Origin: a virus
Virus record (IMG/VR): IMGVR_UViG_3300050134_000024
Location: 1-20,755 of that record
DNA length: 20,755 nt
Reading direction: 5' to 3' (one strand)
Every line of letters starts with the position of its first letter. The first letter of the stretch is position 1. Positions 8,259-13,855 of the stretch are shown in pieces. The notes under the pieces are model-generated. The model had not been told where the DNA came from and made no database searches. It worked only from the letters and a program-made list of their open reading frames with translations. The position numbers were made by a program, and so were the translations under genes.

Positions 8259-8579
8259 TTACGCCGCACTCGGCGGAATCGGACCCGCGTAACCTGCATC
8301 ATCCATATTGAGCCGCTCGTTGAGCGCGGTCACGCCGCGCGAGAGCCAGCCCGCCAACTCAAGGCAACTCGAACGCTCACCCGCGCCACGCACCGCGACA
8401 TGACCGGTTGGGTAGCCGATCACCAGCACGACGGTCTTGACGGTCGGAATCTTCTCCAGTTGATCAGCCCACTCGCGTAGCTTGGCTGGACCGTCGATAA
8501 AGCTAACGCGCTTGATCTCGCGGAGGTTCCGGGCCTTAGTACCAATCAGCGCAAGATCGCCCGGAACGTCCACTTCCAC
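8259..8579 (-). CDS. Hypothetical protein between terminase subunits
   Basis: A 106-residue soluble protein starting at GTG 8579-8577, two bases after the previous stop; another GTG lies two codons later. Alternating hydrophobic stretches (TVKTVVLVIGYPTGHVAV) and an amphipathic helix (CLELAGWLSRGVTALNERL) suggest a small alpha/beta fold. No motif was recognised. It is co-transcribed with the packaging genes and lies directly upstream of the large terminase. Confidence 0.62.
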   Translation of the reverse strand: MEVDVPGDLALIGTKARNLREIKRVSFIDGPAKLREWADQLEKIPTVKTVVLVIGYPTGHVAVRGAGERSSCLELAGWLSRGVTALNERLNMDDAGYAGPIPPSAA

Positions 8580-8581
8580 GA

Positions 8582-9016
8582 TTACACCGTCAACTGCGGA
8601 TTACTCCCCACCCTACGTCCATCGCCACACTCGAGAAACCATTCGTGAGTGCGAAGAGACTGCTCGACGCGGACACGGCTGACGATGTAATCCTTTGGGC
8701 AATACTGAAGCGCGAGAGCGCCGATATTATCCTCCCAGTAGATTTGCGACACCCATAGATCACAACTCACGCCGTTCGGTTTGAGTTGCTCAACGGCCCA
8801 CGCGAGCGATGCGGCGCACAGGTCGGCACTGATTGGCAGCGTGTCGTACTGAATTGTTCCGGGCGGCAGCACTGGGCGCTCGGGAACTTCGATGTCGATG
8901 GTTTCCAGTGAGTCCGGGCTCAAGTCGATGGATACTGGATGCGCTGTACTGCTCAGCGCTACGCCATCACCGCCAGCCTTCGCGTTGCGCGTCATCGCTT
9001 TGTTTAGCAGGTTCAT
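8582..9016 (-). CDS. Hypothetical protein of packaging operon
   Basis: A 144-residue protein with an ATG at 9016-9014 that overlaps the preceding TGA as ATGA. The N-terminal 50 residues are polar. The rest has a Trp-rich pattern (LCAASLAWAVEQLKPNGVSC, then DLWVSQIYWEDN) with four cysteines overall, and ends in a polar strand region (THEWFLECGDGRR). No family was recognised. Tight coupling within the packaging operon shows it belongs to the phage. Confidence 0.65.
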   Translation of the reverse strand: MNLLNKAMTRNAKAGGDGVALSSTAHPVSIDLSPDSLETIDIEVPERPVLPPGTIQYDTLPISADLCAASLAWAVEQLKPNGVSCDLWVSQIYWEDNIGALALQYCPKDYIVSRVRVEQSLRTHEWFLECGDGRRVGSNPQLTV

Positions 9017-9267
9017 GTCGCTTCCGGCACACCGAGACCGTTCAGATAATCAGTCAGATTATGCAATGTATCCTTCCTCACTAATGGCCTATCGGCAGGT
9101 ATAACGATCCACGCCACAGCTTTCTCTGCGGGCGTAAATCCAGGGCCCATGATTCTGATTTCCGCAACGAGCGTCTCCTCGACAGTCTGGTTAGCTATCT
9201 CCAGCGCCTGCCCGATGCTGTTGTAGGCGAAAACAGTGACTATCGGTATGCGCAGTTCGGTCGCCAT
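9013..9267 (-). CDS. Small hypothetical protein after small terminase
   Basis: An 84-residue protein. The ATG at 9267-9265 has GGGGAG about five bases upstream, and it overlaps the small-terminase TAA as TAATG. The N-terminal half alternates strand-forming residues (ELRIPIVTVFAYNSIGQAL), followed by VEETLVAEIRIMG. A short C-terminal helix ends in Gly/Pro. No domain was recognised. The strong ribosome site and the overlaps on both sides support a real gene. Confidence 0.65.
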   Translation of the reverse strand: MATELRIPIVTVFAYNSIGQALEIANQTVEETLVAEIRIMGPGFTPAEKAVAWIVIPADRPLVRKDTLHNLTDYLNGLGVPEAT

Positions 9268-9995
9268 TATTGCTCCCCCTCCACGCCGCCCTCAATCAAC
9301 GGCACCACGCCAGTGCCCACCATCTCACCCTCTACCGGCCGGAGCAACGCTCGCTCGAGCACACCACGCATCAGCTGGCGGTCCTGCCAGGACATCTTAC
9401 TGGAGTCAATCAAATTACCCTTACCACTGCGATCATCCGTGACCTCCAGTTTCTGCGCAGGCGCTCGCCACTCCTCCCCGCCGCGGCGGTTCATCACTTC
9501 GACCGCAGCTTTCACCGCAACGCGATCGTTCGTAGAGGTCGCGATGCGCAGCAGATTCGCCGAGACCTGCGATACCACCTCGGCCGATCCGACCGCGTAT
9601 TCGTTGCCGTAATATAAACCCAAGTCGGCCTCGCTCATCTCCAGCAGCACGGCCACCACATCGCGCGGTATGCCCAGAGCTCCGAACGCCTTGGCCTGGC
9701 GCGCGAATGTCGCAGACGGGTGCTTGCCATCTGTGGCAAGCAGTTCGCGGCGCGCCGATCCCGTGCGCTCGATCTCAGCCATCTGATCGCGCCACCACTG
9801 GGCGAGCAGCACGCGGTCATCGGTCGGGCGCCGGGGAGCCGCCATGCCGCCTATGTTGATCTCTGCCAGCGCCTGTCTCGCACTCGCCCGCAGCGTTGCG
9901 TTACGGCTGGCATCATTCATCGTCGCCAGCAGCGCCTGAGCCCGCTCGGCTTCCTCGGCGGCGCGTTGGGCGCGGGCTTTAGGACGGCCGGCCAT
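9267..9995 (-). CDS. Terminase small subunit-like protein
   Basis: A 242-residue protein starting at ATG 9995-9993, with a basic, Ala-rich N-terminus (MAGRPKARAQRAAEEAERAQ). Residues 105-130 match the DNA-recognition HTH of many small terminases: ALGIPRDVVAVLLEMSEADL followed by GLYYGNEY, where families usually have GI...LGIS..TLRKHY..EL. The segment after it (VSANLLRIATSTNDRVAVKA, ending in RRGGEEWRAP) matches the helical oligomerisation part that usually ends in a Gly-Trp-Arg stretch. It would bind the packaging start site and deliver DNA to the large subunit. It is the first gene of the packaging block after a non-coding stretch with palindromes and G-runs. Confidence 0.75.
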   Translation of the reverse strand: MAGRPKARAQRAAEEAERAQALLATMNDASRNATLRASARQALAEINIGGMAAPRRPTDDRVLLAQWWRDQMAEIERTGSARRELLATDGKHPSATFARQAKAFGALGIPRDVVAVLLEMSEADLGLYYGNEYAVGSAEVVSQVSANLLRIATSTNDRVAVKAAVEVMNRRGGEEWRAPAQKLEVTDDRSGKGNLIDSSKMSWQDRQLMRGVLERALLRPVEGEMVGTGVVPLIEGGVEGEQ

Positions 9996-10074
9996 CAGGC
10001 TAACCTGATCACGACTGCGCCGGTAACGACATCGGCCAGCGAGCGCATGAACGGGCCGCGGGAGATTACGCAGG

Positions 10075-10095
10075 GATTATTGCGCCGCAACAATC
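10075..10095. repeat. 21-bp imperfect palindrome, possible operator or terminase site
   Basis: The arms GATTxTTGC and GCAAxAATC surround GCC, with one symmetric mismatch. It lies about 80 bases upstream of the small-terminase start on the minus strand. It could be a repressor or terminase-binding site, or a weak stem; the sequence alone does not decide. Confidence 0.4.
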
Positions 10096-10120
10096 GTGCC
10101 GGAATATTTGGATTGCGTTG

Positions 10121-10173
10121 AAGGGGGGCGCACCCGGCAGTACCTGGGACTCCGACCTGGCCAAAAGGGGGGC
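10121..10173. repeat. Paired G6 direct repeats
   Basis: AAGGGGGGC occurs at 10121-10129 and 10165-10173, with two copies of ACCTGG in the spacer (10142-10147 and 10155-10160). G-runs beside a small-terminase gene recall cohesive-end sites of tailed phages, but no cos sequence is recognised here. Confidence 0.35.
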
Positions 10174-10226
10174 TGGGAGGGGTCGAAATCGTGGGGAGAG
10201 TCGACGGATGGTTTAGGAGAAATACC

Positions 10227-10310
10227 ATGGGGTTAAGCCTCAGCCGTCGCTGGCTGTGCGTGGCGCTCGCGGTAGTCCCGCAGCCCAGCTCGCACCAGCA
10301 CAACCACTAG
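10227..10310 (+). CDS. 27-residue plus-strand small ORF with strong ribosome site (doubtful)
   Basis: AGGAGA at 10215-10220 lies six bases before ATG at 10227. The 27 codons start MGLSLSRRWLCVALAVV, resembling a short export leader with Arg-Arg then a hydrophobic run, and end in a polar His-rich tail. It lies antisense to the ribbon-helix-helix gene and no plus-strand gene follows. The ribosome site is the only real support, so chance is quite possible. Confidence 0.2.
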   Translation: MGLSLSRRWLCVALAVVPQPSSHQHNH

Positions 10311-10409
10311 GTTCGCCAGCGGCCGCACCTCACGCTGCGCTATTACGGCGAGCTCCTGGTGTAGATCGTCCTCGAGCCGCAGTGCAATCACTTTGCGTTC
10401 GCTTGGCAT
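10233..10409 (-). CDS. Ribbon-helix-helix (CopG/Arc-like) DNA-binding protein
   Basis: The ATG at 10409-10407 gives a 58-residue protein; the frame extends to a GTG at 10427. It has the ribbon-helix-helix layout: a short strand KVIALRLE, a helix (DDLHQELAVIAQREV), a turn and a second helix (LANLVVVLVRAGLRDYRERH). Such proteins dimerise and insert the paired strand into the major groove, often repressing their own promoters. A sigma70-like promoter with a short inverted repeat across its -10 lies upstream (10476-10514), which fits autorepression; this is inference. It sits between the nuclease and packaging genes and may control the late genes. Confidence 0.65.
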   Translation of the reverse strand: MPSERKVIALRLEDDLHQELAVIAQREVRPLANLVVVLVRAGLRDYRERHAQPATAEA

Positions 10410-10475
10410 GCGCGGAGCATAGCACACGAAGTTACTCGCGCAAGCTCGGATAGCTAGGGGCGCTAGTCCGTTTTA

Positions 10476-10514
10476 CATAATATACATTATGCGTAGTTTC
10501 GCCGTGGTGAACAA
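10476..10514 (-). promoter_or_regulatory. Candidate promoter and operator for the ribbon-helix-helix gene
   Basis: On the minus strand, TTGTTC (10514-10509) and CATAAT (10491-10486) are 17 bases apart. The -10 box is one arm of an inverted repeat CATAAT-ATAC-ATTATG (10476-10491). The surrounding 60 bases are AT-rich compared with the rest of the window. The palindrome over the -10 is a plausible operator for the downstream ribbon-helix-helix protein. Confidence 0.5.
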
Positions 10515-10532
10515 TTCAATGTAATCAGTATG

Positions 10533-10694
10533 TTACGTGTATTTAGGCTTAACTAATTGATTACAAAGAATATTCACAACTTGTTGTCCAAGCGTCACGG
10601 ATCGGCGGATACGACTTCGATGACGTCGAGGAGCAGTCTTTGCATCGCGCTCGGGCGCGCGGATAACTTTAACGCGCAGGCCGCGGCGCCTCAC
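10533..10694 (-). CDS. Possible 53-residue basic protein coupled to nuclease
   Basis: GTG at 10694-10692 overlaps the TGA of the nuclease gene as GTGA, and the frame runs 53 codons to TAA at 10535-10533. The product is very basic, with about a quarter Arg/Lys, and begins VRRRGLRVKVIRAPERDAKT. No domain was recognised and no clear ribosome site is present, so coupling would have to carry initiation. It is the only open minus-strand frame filling the space between the nuclease and the AT-rich promoter. It may equally be a chance frame in a GC-rich stretch. Confidence 0.33.
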   Translation of the reverse strand: MRRRGLRVKVIRAPERDAKTAPRRHRSRIRRSVTLGQQVVNILCNQLVKPKYT

Positions 10695-10960
10695 AGGCCG
10701 ACCGCGGCGAGGGCCTCAGCTATCGTGGTGACGATGGCATACTGCCCGCGCCAAGTGGCTCTGAGGCGTTTCTGGCGCGGTTTCAACGCCGACTCAGCAT
10801 AACCGGGCACCTTCACCTCCAACATGTAGTTTCGACCGGCACGCCCGACAAGGGCATCACACACGTCAGGCTCCTCGACGTCGCATCCAGCCTGCCGCAG
10901 CGCATCAATAATCTCGCGGTGATTGGCGTCCCGGCGTTTGGCATAGCGGTTGAGAGTCAT
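10691..10960 (-). CDS. Small PDDEXK-type phage nuclease (VRR-NUC/resolvase-like)
   Basis: The ATG at 10960-10958 follows AGGTGG by seven to eight bases and gives 89 residues; a GTG at 11005 is in frame but inside an inverted repeat. The order of motifs matches the common small phage nuclease: an N-terminal helix with RRDANHREIIDALRQAGCDV, then PDVCDALVGRAGRN with the catalytic Asp region, then MLEVKVPG with the E-x-K pair. A Gln-containing helix (KPRQKRLRATW) and a final strand with a helix (QYAIVTTIAEAL) follow. The usual G.PDLLVG is CDALVG here. Such enzymes cut branched or nicked DNA during replication and recombination. It follows the helicase gene in the replication block. Confidence 0.72.
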   Translation of the reverse strand: MTLNRYAKRRDANHREIIDALRQAGCDVEEPDVCDALVGRAGRNYMLEVKVPGYAESALKPRQKRLRATWRGQYAIVTTIAEALAAVGL

Positions 10961-10974
10961 TACCAAATCCACCT

Positions 10975-11064
10975 GCCGGGTTTGCCGGATTTCAACCCAT
11001 CGCACCGTATCGCGCGCGCGCGTGCGCTATACGGGGGAACAGGTAGGATCCCGGCAAACCCGGC
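10975..11064. repeat. Nested inverted repeat between helicase and nuclease genes
   Basis: An outer, perfect 14-bp inverted repeat GCCGGGTTTGCCGG (10975-10988) and CCGGCAAACCCGGC (11051-11064) encloses an inner one. The inner arms are CCGTAT at 11005-11010 and ATACGG at 11029-11034, with further GCGC pairing inside. In RNA this would be a strong branched stem. The right side of the outer stem on the mRNA ends about 14 bases before the nuclease ATG. No U-run follows, so a classic terminator is unlikely; control of nuclease translation or mRNA processing is possible. Confidence 0.6.
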
Positions 11065-11065
11065 A

Positions 11066-11077
11066 CATAAGCTTATG
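11066..11077. repeat. 12-bp perfect palindrome CATAAGCTTATG
   Basis: A perfect palindrome five bases past the helicase stop codon on the minus strand and next to the nested inverted repeat. It could be a protein-binding site, or chance. Confidence 0.35.
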
Positions 11078-11081
11078 CACA

Positions 11082-12518
11082 TTAGTTATATCGTTCCCAA
11101 TCGGTTTGGTCGTCCTCTCCAGGCTCGCGAGAAATCGTGTAATCGCGCAAGGATATTCCATTAAAAACAATGACTTTACCGCGAACGTCCATCGACCGTT
11201 TGAATCCATGTGAGATTAGTTGGTCTGCGAAAGCGTTGCGTCCTAGCGACGCTGCGGCATTTTTCTCACACCACTCCCGGTAGGAGCCATGCGCTGGGCC
11301 AAGTTTTATCATTCCTGTGCGCTCGCAGCATTCATTGATCCACTGCTCGACCGAATCCTCAGCCTCAAGGTAAGTGCTGGTTGACAGCAGAATCTCCGCA
11401 GGCGGTGCCAGGCCGGTCTTTTGCCATTCTTGGCACCCAACTAAGGCCCAAGCCAGGATCCCCCCGTATTCGGCCTCAAGCTTCTCCGAGAGTGCCGTAT
11501 CTCGCTCCGCTTCCGGTACTGTCACGTCGAACTCCACTAGGTGCATACGAGCCCGCATGGCCTCATCGACCGATCTCAGCCCAGGCTTGGTATTTCCGAT
11601 AATCAACAGGCTGTGAGACGGTTCGAACTCAAAAAGATCCTTGCCGATATAGCGCGCGCTGATCGGATCCCCGCCCGTCAAGCGCTTCAATCTGGCCTCA
11701 TTCCAACGCCTACCGGTGTCTATCTCTGACGCGACGACGAAGCGCGCGCCACGCAGTACGGCTATCTCGGTCGGATGCCGATCGTGGTGCGTCTCCATAA
11801 ATAGCTCGGCGCCGACCTCCAAGCCGTAGTCGCCGAGAGCGCGACGGAAAGCGTGGGCGAGAGTGCCTTTGCCGTTTCTGCCGCTCCCCCACCAAAATGA
11901 CAGCGCATGATCTCGGCTAGAGCCTGTCATCCCATACCCAAACAGGCGCTGCACGTAGGCTCGAATGCTTTCCAGCGGCTGGACTCTCCCTAGAGCGTTC
12001 AGGAACAGCGGACACGCTCCGCTGATCGCGGCAGTGGTGATTTTAGTGTGCAATTTCGCCGGATCGTGCGCCGATAATGTGCCGGTCCTGAGATCCATTT
12101 CACCGTTCGGGGTGTTGAGCACCCATGGGTTTGCATCCAGCTGCGATACGGCGACCGAATGCCGCGGATCGCTGCCGGCCAGTTTGGTGACGGCGTAGAC
12201 GGTCTGCGCGGAGCCCAAACGCTTGCGCAATGCAGAGCGTTGCGAGTCCGTCAGGCTCCTGGTGACGAAATGTTCTTCCAGAACATCACGGCACAGCCTC
12301 CTGGATAGATCGAAAACTCGGCGCTTCTCGTCGTGCGCCCACCGCTTACCGTCCCAGATAAGCCAACGGTCCCAAGTAGCCACGTAGCGCAATTCATGCT
12401 GATGCCGTTTGCTGAATCGCAGTGCCAGCTCATCGTCCGACAGCCCAGCTTGGGTAGCAGGCTCGCTCGCGAAAGAATCAACGCGGCTGAGCAGCTGCTC
12501 GATCGGAGCGACGGCCAT
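11082..12518 (-). CDS. D5/P4-type SF3 helicase (replication helicase)
   Basis: A 478-residue protein starting at ATG 12518-12516. The N-terminal half resembles the D5_N region (RWLIWDGKRWAHDEKR near 51-66, NPWVLNTPNGEMDLRTG near 130-146). The SF3 ATPase follows, with Walker A FWWGSGRNGKGT at about 208-219, Walker B RFVVASEID at about 259-267, and motif C HSLLIIGNTKP at about 302-312. The C-terminus has a winged-helix-like part. Such helicases form hexamers and unwind phage DNA. No primase catalytic domain is fused. It starts nine bases after the stop of the CHC2 zinc-finger gene, and the two probably act together. Confidence 0.9.
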   Translation of the reverse strand: MAVAPIEQLLSRVDSFASEPATQAGLSDDELALRFSKRHQHELRYVATWDRWLIWDGKRWAHDEKRRVFDLSRRLCRDVLEEHFVTRSLTDSQRSALRKRLGSAQTVYAVTKLAGSDPRHSVAVSQLDANPWVLNTPNGEMDLRTGTLSAHDPAKLHTKITTAAISGACPLFLNALGRVQPLESIRAYVQRLFGYGMTGSSRDHALSFWWGSGRNGKGTLAHAFRRALGDYGLEVGAELFMETHHDRHPTEIAVLRGARFVVASEIDTGRRWNEARLKRLTGGDPISARYIGKDLFEFEPSHSLLIIGNTKPGLRSVDEAMRARMHLVEFDVTVPEAERDTALSEKLEAEYGGILAWALVGCQEWQKTGLAPPAEILLSTSTYLEAEDSVEQWINECCERTGMIKLGPAHGSYREWCEKNAAASLGRNAFADQLISHGFKRSMDVRGKVIVFNGISLRDYTISREPGEDDQTDWERYN

Positions 12519-12527
12519 GAGGATCGG

Positions 12528-12953
12528 CTATGCCGGAATCGCTGCTAGAACATCATTGATTCTTCTGCCGGCTCTGCGCATGCGCTCGAGCGCGACATGG
12601 CTGAATCCTTGGTGTTCCATAGGCTGATCGGCCAGCAACGCAATGGTCCACATTTCGTGCTCGAGCAATCTCAGCGCCTCGCGATCGCTCATGCGGATGC
12701 GCAGCGGCTTCAAATAAACAGCCGTCAGGCGCTCTGGAAACAGATCACAGAACTCCATTCCCACAGCATCCAAAACGCTTTCCGTCTCACAGCCGGCGAA
12801 GCAGTGAATCAGTATTCTGCCGTCATCGGTCTCACGAATCGACAGGCTTGGCGTGCGATCCTCGTGAGCCGGACAGCAACTCATCCAGCGACTTGGCTTC
12901 GTCTGCTTCACTCGATCGAGGCGCCCTAAAAGTGTTTCTATTTGCTGGCTCAT
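12528..12953 (-). CDS. CHC2 zinc-finger primase-type protein
   Basis: A 141-residue protein with ATG at 12953-12951 and AGGA seven bases upstream. Residues 25-60 are a CHC2 zinc finger: CPAH at 27-30 and HCFAGC at 50-55, giving Cys27, His30, Cys51 and Cys55. This is the DNA-binding finger of bacterial and phage primases. The remaining part has helices (SDREALRLLEHEMWTIALLA) but no TOPRIM or AEP catalytic motif that I can see, so on its own it cannot be a full primase. Coupling to the SF3 helicase suggests a split primase-helicase unit. The catalytic subunit is either missing or elsewhere. Confidence 0.85.
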   Translation of the reverse strand: MSQQIETLLGRLDRVKQTKPSRWMSCCPAHEDRTPSLSIRETDDGRILIHCFAGCETESVLDAVGMEFCDLFPERLTAVYLKPLRIRMSDREALRLLEHEMWTIALLADQPMEHQGFSHVALERMRRAGRRINDVLAAIPA

Positions 12954-13001
12954 TACTTTGTCCTGTCAATTTATCGAGTTCTTTCAGGCCAAGTTTGCCG
13001 C

Positions 13002-13100
13002 CTAGGATTTTTTCTGGTCTATACCTGCGGAAGCGGCGCATAATGCCTGACCTCGGCCCTGGGCAAGTCGCGCGTGGCGCGCATATCCAACGGCTCTCAT
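13002..13100 (-). CDS. Possible 32-residue coupled small protein
   Basis: ATG at 13100-13098 overlaps the TGA of the HTH gene as ATGA, and 32 codons run to TAG at 13004-13002. The product begins MRAVGYARHARLAQGRG and is Ala/Arg-rich. No domain is visible. The coupling-style overlap and its place in a gap of the operon are the only support. Confidence 0.3.
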   Translation of the reverse strand: MRAVGYARHARLAQGRGQALCAASAGIDQKKS

Positions 13101-13294
13101 GGCTGAGTTTCCCCACTGAAGCGCTTTGGTCTCCAGCCCCCAGCAATCTTCGCCACGGTGCCGTAGGAGAGCCCGAGTCGCTCGGCCAGGGCTTGAGCAG
13201 TGAGGGCCTTGCGAGCAGCGACGGCCCGGCGTATGGCGCGTACGTCCGCTCTGCTGACCTTGGGCGGTCGGCCCATCATTCGCTGCGCCGGCAT
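13097..13294 (-). CDS. Small helix-turn-helix protein
   Basis: A 65-residue protein. The in-frame TTG at 13297 is less likely than the ATG at 13294-13292. After a GRPPKVSRADVRAIRRAVA stretch of the resolvase-HTH style, residues 33-50 form a clear helix-turn-helix: TAQALAERLGLSYGTVAKIA. The C-terminus is basic (GGWRPKRFSGETQP). It probably binds DNA as a phage regulator or a replication-origin factor. Upstream lies a promoter candidate with an imperfect palindrome (13308-13353). It is followed closely by the replication genes. Confidence 0.65.
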   Translation of the reverse strand: MPAQRMMGRPPKVSRADVRAIRRAVAARKALTAQALAERLGLSYGTVAKIAGGWRPKRFSGETQP

Positions 13295-13307
13295 CAATTC
13301 GTCTCTC

Positions 13308-13336
13308 TCGTATTATTATAGAGACTTCTACTACGA
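13308..13336. repeat. 29-bp imperfect palindrome over HTH-gene promoter
   Basis: The arms TCGTAxTA and TAxTACGA flank an AT-rich core. The span covers the -10 candidates TAGAAG (13330-13325) and TATAAT (13320-13315) of the minus-strand promoter, so it is a natural operator position. Confidence 0.42.
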
Positions 13337-13353
13337 ACTGGGGCGGCAGTCAA
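13325..13353 (-). promoter_or_regulatory. Candidate sigma70 promoter for HTH and replication genes
   Basis: On the minus strand, TTGACT (13353-13348) and TAGAAG (13330-13325) are 17 bases apart. A perfect TATAAT lies just downstream (13320-13315) but lacks its own -35 at normal distance. The promoter lies over the end of the preceding 59-aa gene and would start transcription shortly before the HTH gene. Confidence 0.4.
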
Positions 13354-13510
13354 CCTCCTCAAACCTCACCACGCAAATCTCCGACACCCGCAGCGGATGC
13401 CCTTCGGCCAGATCGCGGCTGGCGATGATCAGCGGCACGGGTGTGTGCTCGTTGGGGCGCTGGATCAGGAAGGCGTAATAAGTCACGGCCACAGTGCGCG
13501 CCACCAGCAC
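13331..13510 (-). CDS. 59-residue hypothetical protein between two HTH genes
   Basis: GTG at 13510-13508 is nine bases after GGAG, and a second in-frame GTG lies two codons on. The frame runs 59 codons to TAG at 13333-13331, which fills the gap between the two HTH genes. The product has ordered character: ARTVAVTYYAFLIQRPNEH, then PLIIASRDLAEGHPLRV, then EICVVRFEEVDC. This is a beta-rich pattern typical of a small folded protein. It starts 28 bases after the Cro-like gene stop on the same strand. No family was recognised. It is shorter than common gene-calling limits and may be missed by automatic annotation. Confidence 0.6.
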   Translation of the reverse strand: MLVARTVAVTYYAFLIQRPNEHTPVPLIIASRDLAEGHPLRVSEICVVRFEEVDCRPSS

Positions 13511-13538
13511 AGAATTTGTCTCCGCCTGTTAGGGTTTT

Positions 13539-13745
13539 TCACGACTGCATGAGCTCCGCCTCAGTCTCGGCCACCGGCACCAACTTCAGCCCGAGCCGCC
13601 GCAGTGTCTCCGTAGTCCCGCTCTCGCGCTTGCAATCTGCCAGCAGTCGCAAAACCGTGCGATTGATCCGCAGCGCCCGCGAGGCTTTCGTGACTCCGCC
13701 GTGTCTTTGGATGGCATCACGCGCTGCCCTTTGGACTATATTCAT
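13539..13745 (-). CDS. Cro-like helix-turn-helix regulator
   Basis: A 68-residue protein with ATG at 13745-13743. Residues 8-35 show an HTH of the Cro type: AIQRHGGVTKASRALRINRT followed by VLRLLAD. The typical C-terminal LRRLGLKLVP follows, seen in small regulators that read a short operator. It is the first minus-strand gene at the divergent region, where a phage switch regulator is expected. A TTGCAA/TAGTAA promoter is so close that the transcript may start at or next to the ATG, like the leaderless lambda cI message. Its partner regulator, if any, may be the second HTH gene. Which lysis/lysogeny role it has cannot be told. Confidence 0.68.
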   Translation of the reverse strand: MNIVQRAARDAIQRHGGVTKASRALRINRTVLRLLADCKRESGTTETLRRLGLKLVPVAETEAELMQS

Positions 13746-13855
13746 GCCTGCTATTACTACCGCATTCTCGCTGCCGTTGCAATGGGGTTGCGTGGCGCAC
13801 CGTTTCGTGTTAGCGTTCGGCTCAGGTTAAATCCACGCGCTGGAGCCATCCCATC
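13746..13855. promoter_or_regulatory. Divergent control region between the two gene blocks
   Basis: 110 bases separate the minus-strand regulator and the plus-strand block. Minus strand: TTGCAA (13782-13777) and TAGTAA (13759-13754) at 17 bases. Plus strand: a weak TTTCGT/GTTAAA pair at 17 bases, and GGAG ten bases before ATG 13856. GTTGCAATGG and GTTGCGTGG are near direct repeats that could be regulator sites. Confidence 0.5.

Larger units (their letters stand above)
9996..10232. other. Non-coding stretch upstream of small terminase
   Basis: About 237 bases without a convincing gene. It holds a 21-bp interrupted palindrome at 10075-10095 and two copies of AAGGGGGGC 44 bases apart (10121-10129, 10165-10173), with two ACCTGG copies between them. 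One long minus-strand frame crosses it but has low-complexity, Pro-rich content with no recognised domain. Position just upstream of the small terminase makes it a candidate cos/pac or control region; this is inference. Confidence 0.45.

Noticed and set aside
9995-10303. 102-codon minus-strand frame upstream of small terminase
   Set aside because: Pro-rich, no domain, overlaps the ribbon-helix-helix gene, and covers G-runs and a palindrome that look non-coding.
10557-10802. 81-codon plus-strand frame across the nuclease end
   Set aside because: It crosses the AT-rich control stretch and the C-terminus of the minus-strand nuclease, with no motif or ribosome site.
11005-11034. Inner stem as a rho-independent terminator
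   Set aside because: No U-run follows on either strand, so a classic terminator is unlikely.
12832-13146. 104-codon minus-strand frame overlapping the CHC2 gene and HTH gene
   Set aside because: Overlaps two better-supported genes by more than 40 bases each; no motif. The shorter 13002-13100 frame is kept as a weak candidate.
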